Positions 1 through 7,550 are shown, counted from the stretch's first letter. The stretch: DNA of 7,619 bases from Xanthobacteraceae bacterium (GCA_030039655.1 JASHVC010000698.1:1-7619); one strand, 5' to 3'. Numbers and translations: made by a program. Notes: a model not told the origin generated them from the sequence alone.

Positions 1-1
1 T

Positions 2-49
2 GCCAACGACCTGACCCGTTTCCGCCCGAGCAAGGCCGAAGAAAGATAG
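2..49 (+). CDS. Possible C-terminal tail of an upstream gene (partial)
   Basis: Reading from base 2, the frame encodes a short hydrophilic tail, ANDLTRFRPSKAEER, and stops at TAG 47-49. The charged, lysine/arginine/glutamate-rich end is like that of many soluble bacterial proteins, and its codons are G/C-ending like those of the operon. The frame starting at base 1 is also open, to TAA at 67-69, and a minus-strand frame is open as well, so the choice is weak. Too little is present to name a product. If real, the gene ends about 285 bases before the operon and is unlikely to share its transcript. Confidence 0.25.
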   Translation, partial: ANDLTRFRPSKAEER

Positions 50-333
50 GGCAAATTGATGTGAATTAAAGCCTCCTTGGTCACCGAAGTTTGCGGCCAA
101 ATAGTCGGTCGCAGTCTGCACTTGTTCGGTGGTCGCACTAGCGACTAGGCAACCATACTGGCAGCGATGGGAGCCCTAGCCTGTTCGCTGCGTTTGACGG
201 CGGCGATCATTCTCCGTGCCGTGCGGGAAGGCAAGGCTATACGATCGGTTGCGCTGCAAACAGGATTGACGGCGGCCTGGAAATTGCATGCAAATGAGGC
301 TTATTGGGACAATCCGGGCGTAGCGCGTAAGGC
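50..333. other. Upstream intergenic region of the amidoligase operon
   Basis: This stretch lacks a convincing gene and probably holds the operon promoter. It looks less G/C-rich than the coding regions. It contains a small perfect hairpin, GTCGC-ACTA-GCGAC (132-145), and an 11-base direct repeat, TTGACGGCGGC, at 194-204 and 266-276. Both repeat copies begin with a -35-like TTGACG, but neither has a good -10 hexamer 16-18 bases downstream (best match about three of six), so I do not call a promoter. An open frame starting at ATG 167 crosses this region but runs out of frame into the next gene. Confidence 0.5.
194..276. repeat. Pair of 11-base direct repeats TTGACGGCGGC
   Basis: Two identical copies lie at 194-204 and 266-276, 72 bases apart, upstream of the operon start at 334. 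Their place before a large operon allows a regulator-binding or promoter role, but two copies of a GC-rich 11-mer could arise by chance. No known binding-site consensus is recognised. Confidence 0.3.
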
Positions 334-3300
334 ATGTCGATCCTCGTCGGACTACATCATTCTACGCGCTACACCTACGACCGGCCGATCAGCCTCGGGC
401 CGCAGGTCATCCGGCTGCGTCCCGCTCCCCACTGCCGCACGCGCATTGCGAACTACGCGCTCAAGGTGAAGCCTGAGCCGTACTTCGTGAACTGGCAGCA
501 GGACCCACACGGCAACTGGCTGGCGCGCTACGTTTTTCCCGAGAAGGCGACCGAATTCTCCATCGACGTCGATCTGATCGCCGACATGGCGGTGATCAAT
601 CCGTTCGATTTTTTTGTCGAACCGTATGCGGAGACTTGGCCGTTTCAATATCCGGCGGAATTGCACGAGGACCTTGCGGCCTACGCGATGCCCGAGCCCG
701 CGGGCCAGCGCCTGAAAGAGTTCGTGCAATCCATTTCGCGGACGCCGCGCAACACCGTCGATTTTCTCGTCGAGCTCAATCAGCGCCTGCAGCACCTGAT
801 CCGCTACGTGATCCGCATGGAGCCGGGCGTACAGACGCCCGAAGAGACACTTACATCGGCTGCGGGCTCATGCCGCGATACCGCGTGGCTGTTGGTGCAG
901 ATTCTGCGGCTCATCGGTCTGCCGGCGCGCTTCGTCTCCGGTTATTTGATTCAGCTGCGGCCCGACGTGAAACCGCTCGAAGGCGCCGCCGGCGCCGCGG
1001 AGGATTTCACCGACCTACATGCCTGGACGGAGGTCTACGTGCCGGGCGCCGGTTGGGTCGGTCTCGACGCCACGTCCGGGCTGCTGTGCGGTGAGGGACA
1101 CATCCCGCTCGCGGCAACGCCGCACTTTCGTTCCGCCGCTCCGATCGCCGGACTTGTTGAGCCGTGCGAGGTCGGCTTTTCATACGAAATGAGCGTGGCG
1201 CGGATTGCCGAAAAGCCGCGGGTGACCGCGCCGTTTTCCGAGGATGCATGGACGGCGCTCGATGCGTTGGGCGACAAGGTCGACGCTGATCTTTCGGCGC
1301 ACGATGTGCGGCTCACCATGGGCGGCGAACCGACCTTCGTGTCAGTCGACGATTATCAGTCCGAGGAATGGAATACGGCCGCGCTCGGTCCGAATAAACG
1401 TGAGCGCGCCGACGATCTAATCCGGCGCCTGCGTGACCGCTTCGCCCCCGGTGGCTTCCTGCATTACGGGCAGGGCAAGTGGTACCCCGGCGAACCGCTG
1501 CCACGCTGGGCGCTCACGTTGTTCTGGCGCCGCGACGGCGTGCCGATCTGGCACGATGCTTCGCTGATCGCGCGCGAGGCGCTGAAGCAAGATCCTCCGC
1601 CTGCTGATGCGCGGCGATTCGCCGAGGGGGTAGCGGCACGCTTGGGTATCGTGGCGGATTACGTGCAGCCCACCTACGAGGACCCCGCCGACCGGATGAT
1701 CAAGCTCGGTCTAATCCCGGACAATATCGATCCGAGCAACCCGAAGATCGACGATCCGCTCGAGCGTGCACGCATCCTTAAGCTGTTCGAAGCTCATCTT
1801 GGGCAACCGGTCGGCTTCGTGCTGCCGCTGCAACGCTGGACAGCGCAGGCGCAGCCCGGATGGTTGAGCGAGGTCTGGAAGACCCGCCGTAGGCGCCTGT
1901 TTCTGGTGCCGGGGGATTCGCCTTTGGGTTTTCGACTACCCCTGCAATCTTTGCCGCACGTGGCCGCCGCATCCTATCCGCACGTGGTCGCCGCCGACCC
2001 GTATGCCGAACGCCGGCCGTTACCTGGGCCGCGGCCGATCGCACCGAGGATGCTGCCGCGGGCCGGCTCGATAGCCGCGCCGCCGCTGGCGCCGGAAACC
2101 ATCGTTCCGCAAGGCGCGGCGCGGCCGCGGAGCGAGCACATCGAAGACGGCATGCCGGTGCGCACCGCCTTGGCGGTGGAGGTGCGCGATGGCCGCTTGT
2201 GCGTGTTCATGCCGCCGGTCGAGACCATCAACGATTATCTGGATGTGCTGGCGACGGTCGAGTCGACCGCCGCAGAGCTGAACTTGCCGGTGCACATCGA
2301 AGGTTACATGCCGCCGCCCGATCCGCGGCTCAACGTACTTAAGGTGACGCCGGACCCTGGCGTCATCGAGGTCAACATCCAGCCGGCCGCATCGTGGCGC
2401 GAGGCTGTCGACACCACGCGCACGCTTTACGAAGAGGCACATCTGGCGCGTCTCGGCACCGACAAATTCATGATCGACGGCCGCCACACCGGCACCGGTG
2501 GTGGCAATCACGTGGTGCTCGGCGGACTGAACACCGCTGACAGTCCGTTCCTGCGCCGGCCCGATCTGCTCAAGAGCTTGGTGTTGTACTGGCAACGGCG
2601 GCCGTCGCTCTCCTATCTGTTTTCCGGATTGTTTATCGGCCCGACCAGTCAGGCGCCGCGCATCGACGAAGCACGCGAGGACCTGCTCTACGAACTTGAA
2701 ATCGCGCTCGCCAAAGTGCCGCCGCCAAACGGTACGCAGAAGATTCCGCCGTGGCTGGTCGATCGTCTGTTCCGCAACATCCTGGTCGATGTCACCGGCA
2801 ACACCCATCGCACCGAAATCTGCATCGACAAACTGTTCTCGCCCGACGGGCCGACCGGCCGGCTCGGCTTGGTAGAATTCCGCGCGTTTGAAATGCCGCC
2901 GGACGCGCGGATGAGTCTCGCCCAGCAGCTTTTGTTGCGCGCCCTGATCGGATGGTTCTGGAAGGAGCCGCTCGATGGCGCGCCGGTGCGTTGGGGCACC
3001 GCACTGCATGACCGCTACATGCTCGAACATTTCGTGTGGGCGGATTTTCTCGAAGTCTTGGACGATTTGAGGCGCGCGGGCTACGCCTTCGACCCGGTCT
3101 GGTTCGACGCGCAGCGGCAATTCCGTTTCCCGCTGTGTGGCGCTGTGCATCATGCTGGCGTCGATATCGAGCTGCGCCAGGCGATCGAGCCCTGGTACGT
3201 ACTCGGCGAAGAGGGGCAACCCGGCGGCACCGCGCGCTTCGTCGATTCTTCGGTCGAGCGGCTGCAGGTGAAAGTCGAGGGGATGACCGAGGGCCGCCAC

Positions 3301-3669
3301 GTCGTGACCTGCAACGGCCGACGCGTGCCGCTCGTTTCGACGGGCCGCGTCGGCGAATTCGTGGCGGGCGTGCGATTCAAGGCGTGGAATCTCGCGTCGT
3401 CGCTGCATCCCACCATCGGCGTGCATGCGCCGCTGACATTCGATCTCGTGGACACGTGGAGCCGGCGCTCGCTGGGCGGATGCGTCTATCACGTCGCCCA
3501 TCCGGGGGGGCGCAATCACGAAACTTTCCCGGTCAACTCCTACGAGGCGGAGGGGCGGCGGCGGGCGCGTTTCCAGGATCACGGCCACACTGGTGGTTTG
3601 ATCGACGTGCCGCCGGTGGAGTCCAGCCTGGAATATCCGGCGACGCTCGATCTGCGGCGTTCGCGCTAG
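334..3669 (+). CDS. Transglutaminase-like / DUF2126 (circularly permuted GS-like ligase) fusion protein
   Basis: This 1111-residue protein has the usual length and architecture of the transglutaminase-DUF2126 family (COG1305 + COG4196). A beta-rich N-domain spans about residues 4-90 (opening [18 protein letters not shown]). The transglutaminase core lies at about 155-250, with an apparently intact triad: Cys180 in [10 protein letters not shown], His229 in DLHAWTEVY and Asp245 in GLDATSG. DUF2126 begins near 325 (MGGEPTF, 329-335). Its glutamine-synthetase-like motifs are [11 protein letters not shown] (716-726), NTHRTEI (823-829) and [10 protein letters not shown] (847-856). A Pro/Arg/Ala-rich linker lies at about 558-602. 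The ligase role is predicted from comparative genomics; its substrate is unknown. The transglutaminase part may hydrolyse or transfer amide bonds. No signal peptide or membrane segment is seen, so it is probably cytoplasmic. ATG 334 is the first possible in-frame start, because TAA occurs at 328-330, and it matches the family N-terminus. No clear Shine-Dalgarno is present. It is the first gene of a three-gene operon. Confidence 0.93.
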   Translation: MSILVGLHHSTRYTYDRPISLGPQVIRLRPAPHCRTRIANYALKVKPEPYFVNWQQDPHGNWLARYVFPEKATEFSIDVDLIADMAVINPFDFFVEPYAETWPFQYPAELHEDLAAYAMPEPAGQRLKEFVQSISRTPRNTVDFLVELNQRLQHLIRYVIRMEPGVQTPEETLTSAAGSCRDTAWLLVQILRLIGLPARFVSGYLIQLRPDVKPLEGAAGAAEDFTDLHAWTEVYVPGAGWVGLDATSGLLCGEGHIPLAATPHFRSAAPIAGLVEPCEVGFSYEMSVARIAEKPRVTAPFSEDAWTALDALGDKVDADLSAHDVRLTMGGEPTFVSVDDYQSEEWNTAALGPNKRERADDLIRRLRDRFAPGGFLHYGQGKWYPGEPLPRWALTLFWRRDGVPIWHDASLIAREALKQDPPPADARRFAEGVAARLGIVADYVQPTYEDPADRMIKLGLIPDNIDPSNPKIDDPLERARILKLFEAHLGQPVGFVLPLQRWTAQAQPGWLSEVWKTRRRRLFLVPGDSPLGFRLPLQSLPHVAAASYPHVVAADPYAERRPLPGPRPIAPRMLPRAGSIAAPPLAPETIVPQGAARPRSEHIEDGMPVRTALAVEVRDGRLCVFMPPVETINDYLDVLATVESTAAELNLPVHIEGYMPPPDPRLNVLKVTPDPGVIEVNIQPAASWREAVDTTRTLYEEAHLARLGTDKFMIDGRHTGTGGGNHVVLGGLNTADSPFLRRPDLLKSLVLYWQRRPSLSYLFSGLFIGPTSQAPRIDEAREDLLYELEIALAKVPPPNGTQKIPPWLVDRLFRNILVDVTGNTHRTEICIDKLFSPDGPTGRLGLVEFRAFEMPPDARMSLAQQLLLRALIGWFWKEPLDGAPVRWGTALHDRYMLEHFVWADFLEVLDDLRRAGYAFDPVWFDAQRQFRFPLCGAVHHAGVDIELRQAIEPWYVLGEEGQPGGTARFVDSSVERLQVKVEGMTEGRHVVTCNGRRVPLVSTGRVGEFVAGVRFKAWNLASSLHPTIGVHAPLTFDLVDTWSRRSLGGCVYHVAHPGGRNHETFPVNSYEAEGRRRARFQDHGHTGGLIDVPPVESSLEYPATLDLRRSR

Positions 3670-3681
3670 TATCCATTCGCC

Positions 3682-6183
3682 ATGATTGCCAAACCCGACA
3701 ATGTCGATCAGCACGAGGCGGCCCTGCAACAGCTTGTTGCAGGCTACCGCCCGCTCCCCGGCATTTTCGATGAGATGATGGATAGCGATGGACGCGTGCG
3801 TGCCCATTGGCATCCGTTCCTCTCCATGCTCGCGGCCTTGGGCAGCGAGGGGATCAATCGAAGGTTCGCGGCGGCCGACCGTTATCTGCGCGACTCTGGC
3901 GTTTTCTATCGCGTGTATGAGGACGCGGCCGGATTGGAGCGACCATGGCCGCTCAGTCATATCCCGCTGCTGATCGAACCGTCCGAGTGGCAACAGCTTG
4001 AGGCCGGCCTTAGCCAGCGGGCGGAATTGTTGGAAGCCGTGCTGGCCGACGCCTATGGTCCGGCGTCGCTCACCGGTGAAGGCCGCCTGCCCGCGGCGCT
4101 GATCGCCGGCAATCCCGAGTATTTGCGCCCGCTGGTCGGCGTCGCGCCGCCTGGCGGCGCGCATTTGCGTTTTTACGCGGTCGATGTAGGACGCGGCGCC
4201 GATGGCCGCTGGTGGGTGCTCAGCGACCGGGCGCAGGCGCCGTCGGGCGCTGGCTACGCGATCGAGAATCGGCTCGCCCTCTCGCGCGCCATTCCGGACA
4301 TCTACCGCACGACTCGCGTGGAGCGCGTTGCGCCATTCTTTCAGGCGTTTCAGGCGGAGTTGTTTGCGCTCAATCGGCAGGACGATGCCCGTATCTGTTT
4401 GCTCACGCCGGGGCCGATGAACGAGACCTATTTCGAGCACGCCTATCTGGCGCGTTATCTCGGGCTGCTTCTGGTCGATGGCCAGGATCTGATCGCGCGC
4501 GATGACGGCGTTTTTATTCGTACGGTCGCCGGCTTGCGCCGGACCGAAGTGCTGCTGCGCCGGATCGATGCGGATTTCGCCGATCCGCTCGAACTCAACG
4601 CTGCGTCTCATCTCGGAGTCGCCGGGCTCATTCAGGCCGTGCGCGACAACAAGATCGTCATCATCAATTCGCTCGGCGCCGGTTTGGTCGAGGCGCGGGC
4701 CATGCTGGCTTTCCTGCCGGCATTGGCGCCGATCGTGCTGGGCGCCGACCTGAAAATGCCGAATGTCGCCACATGGTGGCTCGGCCGCGCCGACGTGCGC
4801 GAACAGATGATCGAGAAACTCGGCGGCATGGTCATCGCCTCGGCCTTCACCGAATCGATGGCGGACGTGCGGCTTCCCAGTGAAGTGCTGGGCGCCAAGC
4901 TCGATGATGCGCAACGCGGCGAACTTGTTCGCTCCATTCGCGACCGCGGCATCGATTACGTCGTTCAGGAGGCGGTGACGCTGTCGAGTATGCCGGTCTG
5001 GCGCGAGGGCCGTTTGCAGCCGCGGCCGTTCACGTTGCGCCTGTTTGTCGCCAAGGTCGGAGATCGCTGGCAGGTGATGCCGGGCGGTTTCGTGCGCATC
5101 GCCGAGCACGCTGATGCGCGCGCCGTAAGCCTGCAGCGCGGCGGTGCCACAGCTGATGCGTGGGTACTGACCCACGGCCCGGTGGGCGAGACGTCGTTGT
5201 TGCCGCACCCGGAGCGGATGCCGGTGCAGCGCGCTGCCGGGCTCTTGCCGAGCCGCGCCGCCGACAATCTGTTCTGGGTCGGGCGCTACGCGGAACGCGC
5301 CGAGGCGACGCTGCGGCTCGTTCGCGCCATCATCAACCGGCTCGCTGAGGCCGACGATGCGGCGGCGCCGGTCATATCCGGCATCGGAACGCTGCTCGCC
5401 GCCTGGAGTGCGATCCCGGACGATGTCCATCGGCCGTCGGCCGCGTTCATGGCGCGCGCCGCGCTCACCCGTTCGGACCTGGAAGGATCGTTGCCGCGCC
5501 TAACCGGTGCCGCGCGGTCCGCCGCTTCCGTCATCCGCGATCGCTTCTCGCCCGATGCGTGGCGGGCGATCAACGATCTCGCCGCGCTGATCGGCGCGCC
5601 GCTCGCGATCGGTCCATCGGAAAGCGCGATGACCGAGCGCGTCGAAGCCGGCTTGCGCATCAATGCGGCGCTCTCCGGATTAGCCCAGGAGAATATGACC
5701 CAGCGCGCCGGCTGGCGTTTCCTTGAGCTTGGCCGCCGCATCGAGCGGGCGCTCGTGACCTGCCGGCTGGTGCGCTGCTTCGCCTTCAGCGGGACTATCG
5801 AAGGTGGCCTCGACGTGTTGCTTGAGCTTGCCGACAGCCAGATCACCTACCGGCAGCGTTACCTGATGGTTGCTGCGCTGGCGCCGGTTATCGACCTTGT
5901 CATGCTCGATCCCAACAATCCGCGTTCGGTGGCGTTTCAGCTTGAGCGCATCGAGACTCATCTGGGCGCGCTGCCGAAGCGCAACGCCGCCGGCCGCTTG
6001 TCGCCGGTTCAGCAGATCGCCGAATCGACCGCGACGCGCTTACGCATCGCGGACGCGGCCGGCGTCGATGCGGCGTTGATCATGGACATCGAGCAGGCGC
6101 TGATGAAACTTTCGGATGCGATCAGCGCCGCGTATCTGACCAGCAACGAGCGCTCGGATTTCGAGTGGGAGGCGCTGGCGTGA
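3682..6183 (+). CDS. Circularly permuted type 2 ATP-grasp protein fused to alpha-E domain
   Basis: This 833-residue protein joins two families that are often separate genes. Residues about 30-510 are the circularly permuted ATP-grasp domain (COG2308), with the family motifs DRAQAPSGAGYAIENR (182-197), LTPGPMNETYFEH (241-253), RRIDADFADPLEL (293-305) and NSLGAGLVEA (329-338). Residues about 520-825 are the helical alpha-E domain (COG2307). It has LPSRAADNLFWVGRYAERAE (522-541), a related second motif GWRFLELGRRIERA (677-690) and DPNNPRSVAFQLERIE (743-758). ATP-grasp enzymes join a carboxylate to an amine through an acyl-phosphate. The substrate of this family is unknown, and alpha-E is thought to be a partner or scaffold. 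It is probably cytoplasmic. It starts 12 bases after gene 1 in the same frame, without a recognisable Shine-Dalgarno, so translation may be coupled. ATG codons at residues 32-33 are possible later starts, but 3682 fits the operon spacing best. Confidence 0.93.
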   Translation: MIAKPDNVDQHEAALQQLVAGYRPLPGIFDEMMDSDGRVRAHWHPFLSMLAALGSEGINRRFAAADRYLRDSGVFYRVYEDAAGLERPWPLSHIPLLIEPSEWQQLEAGLSQRAELLEAVLADAYGPASLTGEGRLPAALIAGNPEYLRPLVGVAPPGGAHLRFYAVDVGRGADGRWWVLSDRAQAPSGAGYAIENRLALSRAIPDIYRTTRVERVAPFFQAFQAELFALNRQDDARICLLTPGPMNETYFEHAYLARYLGLLLVDGQDLIARDDGVFIRTVAGLRRTEVLLRRIDADFADPLELNAASHLGVAGLIQAVRDNKIVIINSLGAGLVEARAMLAFLPALAPIVLGADLKMPNVATWWLGRADVREQMIEKLGGMVIASAFTESMADVRLPSEVLGAKLDDAQRGELVRSIRDRGIDYVVQEAVTLSSMPVWREGRLQPRPFTLRLFVAKVGDRWQVMPGGFVRIAEHADARAVSLQRGGATADAWVLTHGPVGETSLLPHPERMPVQRAAGLLPSRAADNLFWVGRYAERAEATLRLVRAIINRLAEADDAAAPVISGIGTLLAAWSAIPDDVHRPSAAFMARAALTRSDLEGSLPRLTGAARSAASVIRDRFSPDAWRAINDLAALIGAPLAIGPSESAMTERVEAGLRINAALSGLAQENMTQRAGWRFLELGRRIERALVTCRLVRCFAFSGTIEGGLDVLLELADSQITYRQRYLMVAALAPVIDLVMLDPNNPRSVAFQLERIETHLGALPKRNAAGRLSPVQQIAESTATRLRIADAAGVDAALIMDIEQALMKLSDAISAAYLTSNERSDFEWEALA
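6167..6172 (+). promoter_or_regulatory. Ribosome binding site deciding the start of the third operon gene
   Basis: GGGAGG lies inside the end of the ATP-grasp/alpha-E gene, seven bases before GTG 6180. It favours GTG 6180 over GTG 6165, which lies before it. The 6180 start gives the family-like N-terminus MIYDVRQITT and a GTGA stop/start overlap. Confidence 0.75.
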
Positions 6184-7058
6184 TCTACGATGTCCGGCAG
6201 ATCACCACGTGCGGTTACGCGTCGCCGGTTGCGCACGCCCATCACGTATTGCGCCTGACGCCGGTCCATCGCGATAGCCAGCGCGTGCATCTCGCGTCGC
6301 TGCAGATCATTCCCGAGCCCATGCACCGGCGTGAGGGGCAAGATTTTTTCGGCAATCGCCTCACGTGGATCGAGATCGAGGAGCCGCACGAGACGCTGAC
6401 CGTCAAATTGGCCGCACGCATCGCGGTCGATGCGCCCATCGAGCCGGCGCCGGCTTCGACGCTACCCTGGGAGGCGGTGCGTGAAGAAGCTTTCGCGGCG
6501 AGCGACATCGGGCCCTTATCGCCGGCGCATTTTCTGTTCCCAAGCCGCTTGGTATCGCTCGACCCCGAGATCCGCGACTACACGCGCGAGAGCTTCCCGC
6601 CCGGGCGGCCCATACTCGAAGCCGCCGTCGAGTTGATCGGCCGCCTGAAGGCCGACATCGTTTATGAGATCGGGGCGACGACCGTGACCACGACGCCGCC
6701 GATGTCGTTCGCGCTGCGCCGCGGTGTTTGTCAGGATTTCGCGCACATTATGATTTCCGGTCTGCGCGGCATCGGCCTGCCTGCCGCCTATGTGAGCGGC
6801 TACTTGCGCAGCGCACCCGCCAAGGATCCGACCCGGCTGCAGGGCAGCGAGGCGATGCACGCGTGGGCGTTGCTGTGGTGCGGCTCGGCGATTGGCTGGA
6901 TCGGGCTCGATCCGACCAACGCCATATTAGCGGGCGAGGATCACGTCATGTTGGCGATCGGGCGCGACTATACGGACGTAGCGCCCGTTGACGGCGTGAT
7001 CGTCGGTTCCGGCGGACAGCGCATGGAAGTGTCGGTCAGCGTGCTGCCGGTCGCATGA
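6180..7058 (+). CDS. Transglutaminase-like cysteine enzyme (COG1305 family)
   Basis: This 292-residue protein starts at GTG 6180 and overlaps the previous stop codon by four bases (GTGA), showing tight translational coupling. The N-terminal beta domain typical of bacterial transglutaminases covers about residues 2-85 (MIYDVRQITTCGYASPV). The core spans about 150-250. Its triad looks intact: Cys184 in RRGVCQDFAH, His227 in EAMHAWALLW and Asp244 in GLDPTN. The fold is shared by transglutaminases and many bacterial amidases or peptidases, so it may cut or transfer an amide bond made by the two ligases of the operon; this role is inferred. No signal peptide or membrane segment is seen. Its Cys and His motifs (RRGVCQDF, EAMHAW) differ from those of the first gene ([14 protein letters not shown]), so it does not look like a recent copy. 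A family-level name is secure; the substrate is unknown. Confidence 0.92.
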   Translation: MIYDVRQITTCGYASPVAHAHHVLRLTPVHRDSQRVHLASLQIIPEPMHRREGQDFFGNRLTWIEIEEPHETLTVKLAARIAVDAPIEPAPASTLPWEAVREEAFAASDIGPLSPAHFLFPSRLVSLDPEIRDYTRESFPPGRPILEAAVELIGRLKADIVYEIGATTVTTTPPMSFALRRGVCQDFAHIMISGLRGIGLPAAYVSGYLRSAPAKDPTRLQGSEAMHAWALLWCGSAIGWIGLDPTNAILAGEDHVMLAIGRDYTDVAPVDGVIVGSGGQRMEVSVSVLPVA

Positions 7059-7064
7059 GCCGCA

Positions 7065-7087
7065 TTCGGCCTGCTGCCGAAGGTTTT
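7065..7087 (+). terminator. Probable rho-independent terminator of the operon
   Basis: A perfect six-pair hairpin, TTCGGC-CTGCT-GCCGAA (7065-7081), begins six bases after the stop codon of the third gene and is followed by GG and a short T-run (7084-7087). The T-run is short for a strong intrinsic terminator, so read-through is possible. The position directly after the operon supports the call. Confidence 0.5.
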
Positions 7088-7102
7088 CAAGGTTCTTCGT
7101 AG

Positions 7103-7131
7103 GCACGCCTTTTGAGTCTTCGATGGCGTGC
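7103..7131. other. Hairpin in the intergenic gap
   Basis: GCACGCC (7103-7109) and GGCGTGC (7125-7131) are a perfect seven-base inverted repeat around a 15-base loop. No T-run follows. It may act as a transcript end, an RNA-stabilising stem or part of a structured RNA. Confidence 0.4.
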
Positions 7132-7132
7132 T

Positions 7133-7153
7133 CTTCGCAGCCCGATTGCGAAG
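7133..7153. other. Second adjacent hairpin in the intergenic gap
   Basis: CTTCGCA (7133-7139) and TGCGAAG (7147-7153) form a perfect seven-base inverted repeat with a seven-base loop, one base after the preceding hairpin. No T-run follows it directly. The closeness of the two stems suggests one structured unit, but function is unknown. Confidence 0.4.
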
Positions 7154-7199
7154 TCCGTGTATTTACTTAACACCCCTTTTACCTTGGCAAAAAACATAG

Positions 7200-7220
7200 C
7201 GCGGAGGCGCCGCGAATTTT
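7200..7220 (+). terminator. Possible weak hairpin terminator upstream of the small gene
   Basis: CGCGG (7200-7204) pairs with CCGCG (7210-7214) across a five-base loop and is followed by AATTTT (7215-7220), a terminator-like arrangement on the plus strand. The stem is short, and the inner GGCGCC is itself palindromic, so this may be chance in GC-rich DNA. Confidence 0.22.
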
Positions 7221-7308
7221 CGTCGTCCGGAGCAGAACCCATACCCGATTATTAAATATTGCCAGACATTGTTATGGCGCGCGCATCGAGATTTGCGCCT
7301 CACTTTTC

Positions 7309-7314
7309 AAGGGA
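7309..7314 (+). promoter_or_regulatory. Ribosome binding site of the small membrane protein gene
   Basis: AAGGGA ends six bases before ATG 7321. It is a good Shine-Dalgarno match at normal spacing and supports this short gene and its start. Confidence 0.6.
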
Positions 7315-7320
7315 AGACAC

Positions 7321-7536
7321 ATGACGCTGCACGCTCCCAACATTGCCTTGTTCGTCATCGCTTGGTGCTTGGCCATGCTTGGAGTGCTGGCGGCGCTGCC
7401 CATTTCGCTGCCGATCCCCGGCCTCACCGGAAATTCGGCGTGGTATATCTTTCTTGCTTGGTTTCTTCTGGCGGCTGGAACCATCGTGCCGACCCGCGAT
7501 GCGCCCAGCGCGGAAACCCAGCCGAAAATAGATTGA
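7321..7536 (+). CDS. Small two-helix inner-membrane protein of unknown function
   Basis: This 71-residue protein has two hydrophobic segments, about residues 7-26 and 40-56. They are joined by a short proline-rich turn (PISLPIPGLTGNS), and a hydrophilic tail (about 58-71) follows. This predicts a helical hairpin in the cytoplasmic membrane. The opening MTLHAPN and the overall plan resemble, from memory, a group of short uncharacterised Rhizobiales proteins; this was not searched. It lies 262 bases after the operon, behind terminator-like hairpins, so it is probably a separate transcript. A good ribosome binding site precedes it. The AT-rich stretch at about 7246-7275 may hold its promoter, but no clear -35/-10 pair was found. 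Function is unknown and a link with the operon is not shown. Confidence 0.7.
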   Translation: MTLHAPNIALFVIAWCLAMLGVLAALPISLPIPGLTGNSAWYIFLAWFLLAAGTIVPTRDAPSAETQPKID

Positions 7537-7550
7537 AGTTTATTCCGCTC

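Noticed and set aside
1..78. A divergent minus-strand gene with a perfect AAGGAGG (complement of 72-78) and an open frame to the window edge.
   Set aside because: No ATG, GTG or TTG lies at suitable distance; the nearest is TTG at 54-52, 17 bases from the motif. The open frame is only 22 codons.
167..469. A 100-codon plus-strand open frame starting upstream of gene 1.
   Set aside because: It overlaps the conserved N-terminus of gene 1 by 136 bases in another frame, and its second half is out-of-frame GC-rich sequence.
3036..3773. A 245-codon plus-strand frame across the junction of genes 1 and 2, and many similar frames inside the genes.
   Set aside because: These are arginine/alanine-rich shadow frames of GC-rich coding sequence without recognisable domains.
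2020..5430. A 1136-codon open frame on the minus strand spanning genes 1 and 2.
   Set aside because: Its codons sit exactly opposite the sense codons of both genes. Antisense stops there would need sense TTA, CTA or TCA codons, which are rare in this GC-rich coding. The product is rich in Arg/His/Gln, matches no family I know, and both sense genes are clearly real.
6165..6179. GTG 6165 as the start of the third gene.
   Set aside because: It would precede the GGGAGG ribosome binding site and adds five residues (MGGAG) not expected in the family; GTG 6180 fits the spacing and the stop/start overlap.
7184..7200. Sigma-54-like element TTGGCA followed by AGC upstream of the small gene.
   Set aside because: The spacing between GG and GC is 11 bases rather than the required 10, and the -12 part lacks TTGC.
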